The notes beneath the pieces are model-generated. The model was not told the DNA's origin, made no database searches, and was given only the letters and a program-made list of their open reading frames with translations. Shown here one piece after another: positions 12,847 through 24,815 of a DNA stretch of 64,000 nucleotides. The stretch's first letter is position 1. Each line of letters opens with the position of its first letter. Position numbers and translations under genes: made by a program. The DNA comes from Sipunculus nudus (taxonomy: Eukaryota; Annelida; Sipuncula; Golfingiida; Sipunculidae), in the NCBI GenBank assembly GCA_026874595.1, contig CM049311.1, positions 34,327,176-34,391,175 on the forward strand. Reading direction: 5' to 3'.

Positions 12847-14585
12847 CAGTAGCATGTCGAATATCCGAAGACCGTTTATCCGAAATAAAAAACCGGAGTA
12901 CCGAAGATTAAACCATTTATCCGAAATCTGAATCATAACAAAAAATCCAGAATAAATTGTTATTAAAGATCGTCTGATTCAAAACAAAAGTAGCCAGATC
13001 AGCGGTGATTCATAGTGTCGACTCATTAGTGCACCCGAGCGTAGGCAGTAGGTGTGAAAACACCGCCCCACCGACCGGGGTTGTCCTCGGCTCGCTTTAA
13101 TCAGAAGGCCAAGGCCGGGGTAATTAACCTGTACAAACAAAATATTACAACAACATACCATAACTGAGTAACCGATCGCAGGTTGTAGGTGTGATAAACT
13201 CAGCCTCACTAAGTCTATTGGCCAGATTATTTCTGCCAAAAATATGGGAATTTTGATTGGCTAAAATCGCCACTTGCCACTGCAGTTGAGGAAGTCTGAG
13301 CTTTTCATAAACCATGCTATGAAGCTGATTGAACCATTGTGATAGTCAATGTCAACACCATTTCCTGCTCATCCTGTTTATTTTCCACACGAATTTTTTC
13401 ATACTGTTAACTCTCATTCGTCAATGGAGTCAAGTAAGCGCAAGCACCATGTCCTGTCAGTTGGTGACAAGCTGTCGATCGACTCTTGCAAGACTTGACA
13501 CGGGTTCCAAGTCAGTAGACCACGCCAGACAATTCATAGTCGCCAGATCTACGATCAGCGACATTGACCTTATGTTTCATTTATCTGAAATAAACATGTG
13601 TACATAAACTTCTTTACCTGTGTATTCAACCGATCAACCTTGTAATTTCAGAAAAATACAGTACACGTATAAAAGTTCCCGTAGTTAACCTATCTGCTGA
13701 GAGATGGCAGCACTTTCGAGGTCATGGCAGGTCATTTCAGGTACCATGGCAGCGCGTGACATGATGTAAGTTCGATTACAGGCGCTTGAATCGCTATTGG
13801 TGTAGATTTCGGTTAAATTTGTTGCTTTTCTTGGTTATTTCCTTATAACTATTACTTATCTGACATTTTCCTAGTGTTTTTCACATTAAATGGTCCTTCT
13901 CTTTATTATTTACTTAATATTTGAGATTGGCAGGCATAAGCCCTTGTCGTTAGGCATAGCTACCGAGGACGCGCAGTCTGATTGGTTGATTTGTCTGCTG
14001 CTGGAGTCTTCAGATAGTGACACCGCTGAAGTAACAGTGGTTCAGCCAGTCACGCATGTACATCAAATTTAGCCTGAAACCGATGTGCCATGGCTGTCGG
14101 GCCTTACAACGGGGGTTTCTTGCCTGCTTATCTAAAATATTAGGCCCTAAGTAAATAATAAAGAGATGGACCATATAGTGCGAAAAAAAGCTAGAAAAAG
14201 GTCAGATTAGTAATAGTTATATTGAAATGACCCAGAAAAGTAACAAATTTAACCAAAATCTACACTTATGGCAATTCAAGCGCCTGTGATTCAATACCGA
14301 TTGTTTCCAGTGCAGGGATGTTCACCAATAATTATATTATCATATAATAATGTTTTCTAAATGATACATTAATTAAATCGATCGAAAATGTTACAACATA
14401 TTGTCACACGTTTATTATCGGCTAGCCTAATCAATTTTGGGTCAGTCAGTATCCGTTAATGTCCGAACTCTACGGTAATCACAGTGATTCCCAGGGCAAT
14501 TTCATGTGAAATCGTTCAGCCGAACGATCGTCATCCGAACAAAAAGCTTGGCCCCCGAGGATTTCGGATAAACGACGCTCTACTG
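12847..14585. mobile_element. pogo/Tigger-like element nested in the foldback element
   Basis: Flanked by TA (12845-12846 and 14586-14587). The left end reads CAGTAGCATGTCGAATATCC and the right end, read inward, CAGTAGAGCGTCGTTTATCC; both continue to TATCCGAA-type subterminal repeats. It is about 1.74 kb, large enough for a decayed transposase gene, but no DDE motif or long frame was recognised and part of the length is a further insertion at 13776-14290. Confidence 0.6.
13776..14290. mobile_element. MITE with 67-bp inverted arms, nested in the pogo-like element
   Basis: The left arm (13776-13842) begins TTACAGGCGCTTGAA. The right arm (14223-14289), read inward, begins TCACAGGCGCTTGAA. The two arms match over about 67 bp with few differences, through GGTTAAATTTGTT, leaving about 380 bp between them. 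A TTCGA/TTCAA pair at the outer edges may be a diverged 5-bp target duplication. Confidence 0.65.
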
Positions 14586-15340
14586 TAATTATTATGAACT
14601 TAACCTTGAGGCTATCATCTAGATATTATACTTTCCGCCATCATGTATCTTTTAAAAAATCAATATATTTTTTATAAACCTTAATAATATGTATTATATA
14701 TTTGTTACCAGTAGCTGTTCTGTTTGACTCATTATTGAATTTGGTTTGATTTATTAGTTACCTATTCATGGTGCCTGAAACCTGTGATCTTTCCATGTGC
14801 TTGAATAAACTGACTGATCGATACCATATTTACTATTGTTGTTTGTTCAAACAGCTTAATTAACAGCTTTATCCCTTTTGATAGCAATAATATCAAAGAT
14901 AGAGTGCATAACCATGTAATTTTATAAGTGCATTGGATAATATACAATCAATGGGTTACATGCAACAAAGTAGCCAAATTTTGTAACGTACTCTTGAAAG
15001 GTTATAGACCATTTCATGATCTTTAATGGGCAAATGGTGCCATGCAATACCAAATGAGTTGGTAAAACATCCGATGTTTCACTCCTGTGATAGTAAAACA
15101 TCGATCGCAATATGGGTGCTGGTCAAGTTTAGGATCCTAATCACGGCTGGTTAAACTTGATCTGTCTAGCCCAGATTGCGATCCTGAAACAAGAAAAAAC
15201 AGGATTGCAATCTGGGCCGCACTAAACTGCGAATGCAGTCTGGGCTGGACGGATCTAAGATCTGGCCCGCCTGAACTGCGATCGCCATTTTGGCTGGACA
15301 GATCTTATATCCATCCGGATCGCGATCTGGGCCTTGACAT

Positions 15341-15367
15341 ATACATACATACACACACACACACACA

Positions 15368-15408
<41 letters not shown>
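15341..15408. repeat. Compound (CA)n(TA)n microsatellite
   Basis: TACA, then CA, then TA repeats immediately right of the foldback element. Confidence 0.95.
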
Positions 15409-15411
<3 letters not shown>

Positions 15412-15849
15412 TGCCTTGTTGCTGGGAAAATTTGAGATTGACAATCAAAGGAATTAACCCTCATCCCCCCCCCCTCCCGAAGCTGGAAATAAGGAAATCA
15501 GCTAAAAACCTCCCGGCAACTCCCTCCTCCCTTATGACAAGCAGGTGCCCTCTTCCAGAACATCAACATTTTCTGCATTCTCCAAATCCGACCACATGTT
15601 ATATGCTCAAAATTTAACATTATAGTTTTGATAAATAATACCTGCATGATCTGTATTGATCTGAAGCATACGATAAAGGCTAACATTTACGACAGTGCAG
15701 TCGACTGACGTCTTATCATTAATTTTCTCTCTGAGGTTAATATGACGAAATTTAACTAAAACAAACTAATAGACGGTATTATCTTAAAATGTAAAACTTA
15801 TTTTTTATTCCCCTAAATACTGAGCGGAGCTTTTTGTCCAATATTTTAA

Positions 15850-16013
15850 ATATTGTAAGGGGGTCAAGTCTTCCTCCCCCCCCCCCCAAAAAAAAAAATA
15901 AAAAGCTATTACTACAAAACTCCTTGTACACTTGTTTACTTAGATGCCAGCTTGGGCAGTGAGCCCTCAACCTAAAACAAATGCACCTTCTCTAAGATCC
16001 GTGATGCCCCTGC
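15850..16013. mobile_element. Fragment of 'CAGGGGCGG' hAT-like family (copy A)
   Basis: Shares with the 16431-16690 copy an ACACTTGTTTACTTAGATGC-like stretch, a GAGCCC segment and a terminal TCTAAGATCC...GCCCCTG. A C12-A11 tract lies inside. The left end is eroded. Confidence 0.5.
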
Positions 16014-16430
16014 AACGAAATGAAAAACAATATACATATCTATATGGTCTTCCCTGCATGTAAATGTATGGTAAACGGTCTTAGTGTGTAAAAAAACTAT
16101 TTGTCTATATCTGTATATAAATTGACTTGATGCGGATTTAGCTACCATTCCCTAGATCTGTATAAAAAGGTAAACCTTAATAAAAATACAATTTAGATGA
16201 CATTCAACTAAAATCAGGCATTGTTACACTTTACATTCACATATCATATCTTATTGACAAGACCATGGGTTCACTCCATGAAACAACCAGTTGATTTGAA
16301 CTGTTTAATAACCTTATTTATAAGATAAATAATTAATGCAACACAGAATCTAAAATGACAGGTCAAACTTTCTCTCGCTGCTTTAAGGAAAACATCAACC
16401 GATCAATGTCATAGTGAGGTGCATGTATTA

Positions 16431-16690
16431 CAGAGGGGCGGATTAGAGGGGTCAGGGGTCGCGCCCCCTCTTTCTTCCGACCGAAAAAAAAATCTGAAAA
16501 ATAATATAACATATACTTGTAAATAAAACATAACCATGCAGTGCCGGCTTTGCGTCTCGTTGTAATTTCTTCCATCTATACTCTACATGCAAAAGTTATG
16601 TGTAGTCTGTTAACACTCACAGCACACTTGTTGACTTATATGCCAGATTGTTGAGCCCCCCTTTTCTAAGATCCTATATACCCGCCCCTG
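16431..16690. mobile_element. hAT-like MITE with CAGAGGGGCGG ends (copy B)
   Basis: A 260-bp element. The left end is CAGAGGGGCGGATTAGAGGG and the right end, read inward, is CAGGGGCGGGTATATAGGAT. The GGGGTCGCGCCCCC interior is typical of 'CAGGGGCGGA' elements. The flanks are only loosely alike (GTATTA and TATTTT), so the target duplication is not certain. Confidence 0.55.
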
Positions 16691-17330
16691 TATTTTGGCA
16701 TATATTATAAGCATCACCAGACATGTTTCAGGTTTACTGCTTATTTATGTCATTGAAATAAATTTTAACACTCTTATTTTCGTTTAAAATTGGTTTACAT
16801 TTTATTTAAGGTAGTAATAAGGTAGTATTATACTCACGAGATCTAAAAATAGAAGAAAACACACACCACAGCAGATGGATAGCATGTGCCATTGAGAGTG
16901 CAACGACCGCTGTGCCTGATTCCCCTCTATTATGGCTCCAGTTCATTGCCCGGGCAGTTGTATCAGCGGTAGCCAAACAAAGCAAATGCAGAGATCCAGG
17001 GTGCGGTTGCTGTTTTTTTTTTTTTTGTCTGTGTAATAGTAAAACAACGGACATTTAATACATGGGTCCAGTTATAAAATAAATTATTTAATTTGCCAAC
17101 CGTGTTAAGGCTCGAATCTTTGGCCCTATAAATCATGGGATTAAATAGTGAAATATATCAGAATTCCGATTCACCTTTAATTGTCATGTAACAACTTACT
17201 ATAGTACTTTATAGTGGTATATATAGTGGTGTTATATAGGGTATAACATCGTAATTTGGTCCTCTGGCCGAAGAGAAGTGGGCTTGCGTTCTTGCCTGGC
17301 CGCTCTAAAGGAATACATGTATATGTATAT
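16691..17330. other. Intergenic, nothing recognised
   Basis: AT-rich, no supported feature. Confidence 0.5.
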
Positions 17331-17337
17331 ATGTCAC

Positions 17338-17446
17338 GCGCCATCGGTCGATCTAACCCATCGGCCGATGGGCTTGCGCAAGCGTTAGATCCACTTATGG
17401 GCCGCCCATCGGCCGATCGGCAACCCGTCGGCCGATGGGCTTGCGC
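17338..17446. repeat. Cluster of CCCATCGGCCGATGGG palindromes
   Basis: A perfect 16-bp palindrome at 17357-17372, with three variants of the CATCGGCCGATG core nearby (about 17340, 17404 and 17424), interleaved with GGGCTTGCGC twice and a CTTGCGCAAG palindrome. The block is GC-rich in AT-rich surroundings. Its nature is unknown; an element end with clustered protein-binding sites is possible. Confidence 0.7.
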
Positions 17447-18444
17447 CAAAAGTCGATTTAATTTTTAATAACTTCCGTGAGAAATATACAATAAAAGACG
17501 CAATATTTTAATTTTCAAGTGCAAACCTTCTAACCTTGTGATTGATAAGGGTTTAATTCCTCTGAACCTTCCCACCGTGGTAATGCCTATTTATAAGGTG
17601 TCATGCATTATTAGGTGGTGCAGGATAGAGCTAAGAGCGCAAAAGGGTTTCATTCCATATTTAGGGGTTTCAATGCTGATAATGGATATCATTTATAGTT
17701 TAAGTGGATACAACACGTTTTAAATAGGACAAAGGTAAAGTCAGATAACTCCTACAGAAAATATCTGTAGGAAACACTACAGATCATGATTTTGATCGGT
17801 GTGGGATATTTATATGCATCTTATGTATACATATCTATATTTCTCCTGTAAAAACTGCTGCTTATATAAAACTTATATTTACAAAAAAATAAGAGATTTT
17901 TAATTTATCGGAATCATGGTTTCCTGTAGACATGTCTAAACTCTTTATACATGTATACTCTAAAAGGAGATGCTCAGAGCAGTTCAGTGTAAAGATATTC
18001 ATGCTCTAGATCGAAAAATCAAAATTTTATCATGTCCGATTTTATATTTGATAATAACAAAAGCTAGTCGGTTTCATAAACTGTACAAGATCTTTGACAT
18101 AATATATATATGAATATAATTCATATATATGAATAAATGGGGGGGGGGGATATAATGGTCATTATAGTGGGGATGGAAGGGGGGGTCACATTGTTATTTT
18201 AGTATTAAATTGACATTTGACTCGCTGCTTATTCATCTGTTAAGTTTTTATCTAAAAAATCATTATATAACTGATTCATTCATTTCCTGCGACTACTAAA
18301 CACACGCATGTACACGCAGATTTTGTTTCTGAAATCACATTGCATGCAGACAACCTGATTATATTTGTATAGAAGGGGTTTTATATTTTCAAAATAAAAG
18401 CAATCCTTTAAGAGAGAGAGACAGACATACAGAACTTTGAGAGA
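17447..18444. other. Intergenic, little recognised
   Basis: AT-rich DNA with an 11-base G run (18139-18149) and a short GA run near 18,412. No gene seen. Confidence 0.5.
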
Positions 18445-18670
18445 TTATTGTTAAATCAATATTGATTCAATATTTACAACTTGTTGAAAATTAAGATTGA
18501 ATTGCTAGTGGAAAATCAACATTTATTCAATGTTGAAACCTAGTTGATCATCAACATTGATCCATCAATATTAAATCAGCATTGAGTTAATTTTAAAAAT
18601 GAGTTGAAAACATCTCAACCTCATATCAATTTGTTTTCAATATTGAAACAACGTTGAGTGCCTACTGGAA
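18445..18670. repeat. Array of TCAATGTTGAA-type palindromic motifs (MITE-like)
   Basis: About ten TCAAYATTGA / TCAACGTTGA-like near-palindromes occur in about 220 bp. The right end reads inward as CCAGTAGGCACTCAACGTTG, and CTAGTGGAAAATCAACATT near 18,497 is a weak inverted partner. This looks like a small element with repeated binding motifs; superfamily unknown. Confidence 0.5.
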
Positions 18671-19795
18671 TACGTCAGATATCGGAATAGACCCCTAAAG
18701 ATTAAAATGGTATCGAGCTGTTAATCTGTACAGTAAACAATCCGCGCACCCGCATCCCAAATTATTCAGCCAGAAGGAAGTTGTGGTACGGTGTTCTATA
18801 TATAACGCTATTACAATAGGCAGTGCCCTGTTTATCAATCACTGTGCCATGCAGTGAGTGGTTATATGATACATACATATATATCTATACAAACGCATAC
18901 ACGTATAAGATGTGTACCGTGGTGACGGTGGCGTCACATGCTCGCTGGCCTGGTGTGGTGAGATAAATGACTGAGAGAGCAATTAATACAGGGCACCCGT
19001 CCGGGAAACAAGACAGGTGACCCGGTGACTGGTGAAACGTCATTAGTTTATCCCGGGTTCCATTCAGTTATTATTTTGGTCATTATAACAGAGCCAGTCA
19101 CTGCGCGTGGCATGATGGGTAATGGCTCTAGCGTACGCTGCGCTACTACTACGCTAAACGCCCCGGCCGGTAAAAAGCGGCCAGTTACATTATTTCTCCT
19201 GCTTTACTATAAATAAATTATGGACGCTATATTCAAGTCAATAAATAGGTCGGTGCACTGCATCGTATAATAGACAAACTGGGTACGTTACAAATAGTCT
19301 AATTGTATTCTTGATTACAGACGATATTTTCGGCGTTGGTTATTACATACATTGCCCTATATTTACAATATCTGCCCCAAGCCAGTTGGTTGTATTTTTT
19401 TTCTGTCAGAGTCAAAAAGACTCCATATTAAAGGTCTTAATCTGGTCACACTGGTGTCTCAAACGATTTTTATGTCAGTGTCCCAGTTGTCTGGCATTTC
19501 CTTTAAAAAAGATTTAGATTTACACGTGAATTGTGAATAAAATATCATTTTCATTATGAATCTTTGTCTTGTATATACTTGTAAATGCAAAGGCTTTCTA
19601 TATCACAAATGTTTATACACTTAGAGATCGCTGTTCTGTAATCATAACGCAAGATTACTCAGAAATGCTGTGTAGTTTAATCATTTGCACGCTTAAAGTC
19701 AATTCATTACGCTATAACACGCAAAACGCGGGAGCAAGCACACACGAGTATGCAACGATGTGTCTAACGCGGATTGCAAGTGAAATAGAAGAATA
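18671..19795. other. Intergenic, nothing recognised
   Basis: Partly GC-balanced (18,900-19,170) but with no supported gene, RNA or element. Confidence 0.5.
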
Positions 19796-20019
19796 CATTG
19801 AAACCTGTGTGATATAAGACCACCTGTGGGATAAGCCAAAAGACGTCTTAATTCATAGGTGGTCTTATCAGATAGGCTATAGTAATAACCTGTGTGATTG
19901 TTTATCAGATAGGCTATAGTAATAACCTGGGTGATTGTTTTCGGTGCACCGAAGGATGGTCTTATGATAGACAGGTGCATGGTTTATCAGACAGGTGGTC
20001 TTTCAGACAGGTTCCACTG
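19796..20019. mobile_element. pogo/Tigger-like MITE (TA target) with internal duplication
   Basis: Flanked by TA. The left end is CATTGAAACCTGTGTGATA and the right end, read inward, CAGTGGAACCTGTCTGAAAG, each followed by AAGACCACCTG-type sequence. The CAGTGGAACC end is typical of Tigger-like elements. Inside, a segment of about 37 bp (TTATCAGATAGGCTATAGTA onward) is tandemly duplicated. Confidence 0.65.
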
Positions 20020-20087
20020 TATATATAAAGTAGTCATAATATTGTGGGCCTGCATGTTCAGTTGCATTGTTTAAGTCTCTTCCAATA

Positions 20088-20090
<3 letters not shown>

Positions 20091-20142
<52 letters not shown>
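20091..20142. repeat. (AT)n microsatellite, left border of a dispersed repeat
   Basis: About 26 AT units directly abutting the repeat copy at 20143. Confidence 0.97.
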
Positions 20143-20145
<3 letters not shown>

Positions 20146-20549
20146 GTAGGGATGGCTTTAAAGTCATGATCGATGACTGAAAAATAAAAATTATTGATTA
20201 TTTAATGTACTTCTATATTACCTGTATCTTTTGTATACTAGTACATATACCTTAAATATTGATCCCAGTAAATAGTCTGACATTTACATCGATATTCATA
20301 ACGAAACCATCCATGCACCACCGGCATCGACTTCCGGATGGCTCCGCAAGGTACCTGTTCGTTACTTTGTGTTCGTATATCTCAGACATGATAAGATTTC
20401 ATTGCATGTGCATACATAATCGTTATTTAATAGAAATGCAAAAATGCAATCGATTTCATCGATTTTAAGAGAAAACGGCCTATCATCTATGTAATCGATT
20501 TTGAAGGACAGCCTCCAATCATCGATTTAATCGACTAATCGGTACACCG

Positions 20550-20551
<2 letters not shown>
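20143..20551. mobile_element. Dispersed ATCGATTAATCG repeat, copy 1
   Basis: Homologous along its length to 24813-25135. Shared landmarks are GATCGATGACTGAAAAATAA, TCTGACATTTACATCGATAT, CCGTTACTTTGTGTTCG-like sequence and a right end ATCGATTTAATCGACTAATC. Both sides are (AT)n tracts. No coding sequence. Superfamily not recognised. Confidence 0.6.

Positions 20552-20603
<52 letters not shown>
20552..20603. repeat. (AT)n microsatellite, right border of a dispersed repeat
   Basis: About 26 AT units directly after the repeat copy. Confidence 0.97.
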
Positions 20604-20610
<7 letters not shown>

Positions 20611-21096
20611 TGTATTTATGTGTATGTGTGCTGAAATTTCCCGTGAAAAGATCAAAATTATGCATTTATGTGTGATTGTGTATTGTGGATGTAAATGCGA
20701 AATATGGATGTGAAATTATGTCATTATAAGACCTGAAATTAATAATGAAAATACCAAATAAAAAATACTCATAACATATAAATTATGATTATGATGATCG
20801 ATAGCAAAACATCATTTAAAAATAAGAGCTTTTATTCACATATTAGGAAAGGACAAGGATGCAAAAAAAGAACATAAAATACGAATTTTAGCATTTCTAT
20901 CATCACGATTGTGAGAAAAGATGCGCTACAGAGAATATATTCAACTCACGATGTTATTCCAGTATATATGTGTATTTTTATGGTCCGGTCTTCCTACCTT
21001 GCACCAGTAACCGTCTCGTGTTTGTGTTATGTGACTTCACAAACAGCGCGGTCTGCCACGCCCGTCAGCACTTAAGATATCATGTATCTACTATCT

Positions 21097-21098
<2 letters not shown>
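20604..21098. other. Intergenic, nothing recognised
   Basis: AT-rich sequence, no supported feature. Confidence 0.5.

Positions 21099-21176
<78 letters not shown>
21099..21176. repeat. (TA)n microsatellite
   Basis: Two TA runs separated by AAAA. Confidence 0.97.
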
Positions 21177-21178
<2 letters not shown>

Positions 21179-21336
21179 AACTCACTCATTACGTGAACAC
21201 TGAAACACATTGTCACCATTCCAGGGAGTAATCAGTCATTAAACTAGTACAGACAAATACAAGTATCACGAGATACACTACCAATTGATTTTTATAAATA
21301 AATGTTTTACTTGAATAAATTTGTTATTATTGTTAT

Positions 21337-21346
21337 AATATATATA

Positions 21347-21421
<75 letters not shown>
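21337..21421. repeat. Compound (TA)n(GA)n microsatellite
   Basis: About 20 TA then about 22 GA units. Confidence 0.96.
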
Positions 21422-21423
<2 letters not shown>

Positions 21424-21439
21424 GAATGTATGAATGAAT

Positions 21440-21600
21440 GACGGATGACCTTGACAGGTCATGATAACCAATAGGTTGTCACGGCAAACATATGACAACC
21501 CTGTTGACAGAGGGTTGTCAAATTGCTATTTTGACAACCTGGGTTGTTGTTTTAGGCACACCCATTTGACAACCCTAAAGTTGTCGATTTGACAAGCCTA
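21440..21600. repeat. Array of alternating GGTTGTCAAA / TTTGACAACC motifs
   Basis: At least seven copies of GTTGTC or its complement GACAAC, in both orientations, within 160 bp, right beside the (GA)n tract. This looks like a small element with multiple inverted binding motifs; ends and superfamily not determined. Confidence 0.5.
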
Positions 21601-22867
21601 TGTTTTCAGTGCGAGTAAAAATCTTCAGAAGTATATAGACCACGCTACTTATGCAAGTGCCCAGTGCATATATGTGCGTTTTTTGAGCGTTAATTGTGTT
21701 TTTGAATTCTGACGTGATTTGTTGCTGGTCGCCGGCGTACCCACGTACATGCACACTCGCACACATGAACCTATATACACGGTATCTTTATACTTCTATG
21801 AGAAGCCATTAAAGGAAGTACAAGATTAATAAAATGGATCTTGGCCATTAAGGCAACGCTACGTCATCGATACGCAAAAAGATATCATCACCTGAAAGCC
21901 TCCCTTGCGGGGTATATATTATATATATATTGGGTTAAAAGATCTAAAGAAACGATGTTTCCGCCGTGTCGAAGGTGTGGGCGGAAAGAGCATAACATGA
22001 ATATACATAAAATCTTAGACAAAAAACAGAAGAAACAAATAAAGGATGGCGTATACCTAATTATACTCAATTATATCTATGTTTTACAAAGAGGGTGTCA
22101 AACATTACCGCTGTCTTGATATATATATATATACCAAAGTCTGTATAGAGTCAGGGGTTTTAGGTGCATGATATATGATGACGACAACGATACATAATGA
22201 TTAGTGTATGTTTATAAGCCTCCTGAGTTCCATGTTCATTTTAATACAGAGCTAGAATAGTTGATTTCTAATTATATAAAAAAAAACATTTTTGGTGTAT
22301 ATTTCTTTAAATTTACAATCTATATTATAACTGATGTTGACATTAAATATTTGTCTCGCAACTTCTCTGTGGCCACGCGTCGGAAATGCTTGATTTTTGC
22401 TCTTGAAGTGTCTGGGATGATACACTAAGTTTGTCATAAAGGAGTCATTTTCCCATAAATCCTGGTGAATTAATTATTTGAGAAAAATCGGGGTCTAGCC
22501 AAGCGCCATCTATCGGAAACTGCGCAAGAGTAGCCAGTAAATGAACTAGGCGTATTTAAAACACACCGGGACAAACCCGAGTCGATCTGCCCTAACTCAT
22601 AACAACGGTAAAAAAAAATCAGCTATGCAAAAAACAATGATTCGTCTGACATGACACCAGATGTTCTCATTGAATGTGTTTGGATTATTTTGCCTCCCCA
22701 TGTTATAAACACGTGGATATAAACAAAATTAACAGCCTGCACATGTGGGCGGTGAGATCGGTGTTTGCTGGCCTATTTTTATCAAAGGTCTAAGGGATTA
22801 TCTTTAGTCAAAAGAAGTCAGTTATCAGAACAGGTCCCTTAAGAGCATAAATAACCATAATTATAAC
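21601..22867. other. Intergenic, nothing recognised
   Basis: AT-rich DNA with short TA runs; no supported gene or element. Confidence 0.5.
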
Positions 22868-24345
22868 ATGGGTAGTCGACAAGCGAAAACTGGATTTTCG
22901 CCTCACCGCTTCATGAAGTTTGGACCAAGTTGGGCAAGAAAAGTCTTTTGCACCTGTTAGCCCTCGAAATCTGTATAGCATTTGTATTCCCACACTTTGG
23001 CAATACCACCTTTTAAATAGACCTTGCCTTGTTACCCCGATCTATATTGACATGCATGCTACATGACTGGCTCCATACCTCGTCGCCAATCGAAACAAAA
23101 AATTATTTGTAGGTGGCGCGACAAATACAAATGGGGGTGCAATGTGGCAGTGAAGCAGATCAAGAGAAATAAGATATCTATATTCATATAAATCAAACCA
23201 AAATGTGACCAGTATGATGCATTGGTCACTTTTTTAGTTTCATTCATGACAGAAATTTGCCTCAGATAACCTCGGATATACTTCATATATATATATATTA
23301 AATTGTAGCAGGACCTCACTGAAAAAACCGTGTTTGCTTATTGAGTAAATATATTGTAATGAAAACATATTTAATAAATATATCTGTGTAGATGTGTAAA
23401 TTGAGAGAAATCAGTCGAGTGGACAAGGGAGTTAAATAGCTTATCATATTGTTATTAAGGTCAAGTGATAGGGATTTAACCTGCACAATGGCGGAGAAAA
23501 TATTGTATGTGGCGCTAGCAGTCTAGATAAAGCTATTCGAGATGCCTGAACTTATCAGGCTAATTCAGCATGGCAATCTTGAATACCTAAAGATTTGTGC
23601 AATTTTCACCATGAATGGAAGTTTTCAAGGTCAAGGTCAAACACATAGTAAATGTCATTACTCAAATTATTTTTTTATTACCTTTAGATCGCTGATGTCT
23701 GCATGAGCATATGAATACTTTGACAGATTACTTCGAGTAGTGTTTGCATGAGATAAAGAGCTTATATATGATTATCACTACCAGAGTCGGGGAGATAAAT
23801 GGCACAAAACGGATAAACGATTTTAGATTTTGCCATATACCAGACTTGTGTATGAGATAATTAAAGTTATTTCCAATATTTTTGACATAAATATGTCACA
23901 GAAAAAAAATTGAACCACTAGCTCCTGAGACATGTATCATATGAGATATGTTCACCCAAACTAGACACGTGGATGGGCAGCGCAAAAACGATTTTATGAG
24001 GAACAACCAGTCTTTTGTACAAGATAAAGCTATCCAACATGATTGGGCAGGCCAATTCATCCAACCCCTCCTCGATATGTATGATTTTCACCCAAAATAG
24101 ATGCACGGTTGGAGGACACTCAGGAATCAGAAAGGTAAGAGATGACGCTCAAACAGTGGGCACCATACCACGTGACCCTCCATATAACGATGCGAAATTT
24201 CAGAAGATTCTGGGGTTCTAGAAGTTTGATACGCTCTTTACACAGCGCTTCAGAAGCGCAAGATTTCCGCTACCTCGGGAGCGTAGAAGTTCGATCGCGG
24301 TGGCGGAGTAATCCGGCTAAAACACAGAAACCGCGAAACTCTATT
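22868..24345 (-). mobile_element. Degenerate Helentron-like element, family I, reverse orientation
   Basis: The 3' landmark is GGTAGTCGACAAGCG at 22870, the same hairpin segment as at 6140 and 51433. The 5' landmark at about 24295-24345 (GCGGTGGCGGAGTAATCCGG then CTAAAACA) matches the 5' region of the 6127-6865 copy. Between them are diverged core units with GGTGGCGC-like and GATAAAGCTA-like segments. It is older and more decayed than the other copies, and its exact ends are uncertain. Confidence 0.5.
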
Positions 24346-24397
24346 TCTCAATTATTCTATATCCTTCACGTAATCCACCAAACTTTGCGATACTCTA

Positions 24398-24482
24398 CAG
24401 TGGCGGATCCAGAGGGGAGCGCATCAACCGCTAATCCAGAATTAGCCCCCCCCCCGTTCTCGAATTTCTGGATCCGCCACTG
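24398..24482. mobile_element. 85-bp MITE with perfect 15-bp TIRs
   Basis: Starts CAGTGGCGGATCCAG and ends with its exact complement CTGGATCCGCCACTG. The interior has a CTAATCCAGAATTAG near-palindrome and a C10 run. 'CAGTGGCGGA' is a common end of hAT-like MITEs. The flanking CTCTA/CTCTT may be a diverged target duplication. Confidence 0.7.
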
Positions 24483-24766
24483 CTCTTACATATACTCGAA
24501 ACTTAAATGCATTGTACAACGTTCTACCTTAATATCTTCTACCTGTCTTTATACTTCCCTAGGCTATAAACCCTGTATTCCACCCTGATATAAATAATTT
24601 AATATACATCTTGCATAAATAATCAATACTGTACAAGCACTATATCATTCTTTCTCGTTGGCTTATTTTAATAATGCGAGTTAATACGTGCCACGAATAA
24701 AAATAAACATAAAAATTGTAATAATAATTATTAACACCATCAGCATCTACGAATTTAATGCCAGAA

Positions 24767-24768
<2 letters not shown>

Positions 24769-24812
<44 letters not shown>
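24769..24812. repeat. (AT)n microsatellite bordering a dispersed repeat
   Basis: About 22 AT units, directly abutting the repeat copy at 24813. Confidence 0.96.

Positions 24813-24815
<3 letters not shown>

Larger units (their letters stand above)
12449..15340. mobile_element. Foldback (long inverted repeat) element, interrupted by nested insertions
   Basis: The two ends are long imperfect inverted repeats. The left starts TTGTCAAGCCCAGATCGCGA; the right, read inward, is ATGTCAAGGCCCAGATCGCG. Both arms then share TAGATCCGTCCAG, ATTGCGATC, TATCACAGGAGTGAAACA and TCATTTGGTATTGCATGG. The arms run to about 12,775 and from about 15,000. The left arm holds an internal duplication of about 113 bp, and the right arm holds several GATCGCGATC-like palindromes. 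Between the arms sits a pogo-like element. No transposase was recognised, so the family is unknown. Confidence 0.65.

Noticed and set aside
12847-14585. Transposase gene in the pogo-like element
   Set aside because: The size allows one, but no DDE/D motif or long frame could be recognised.
24142-24588. 148-codon open frame
   Set aside because: It runs through a Helentron-like 5' region and the 85-bp MITE; no domain, chance frame.
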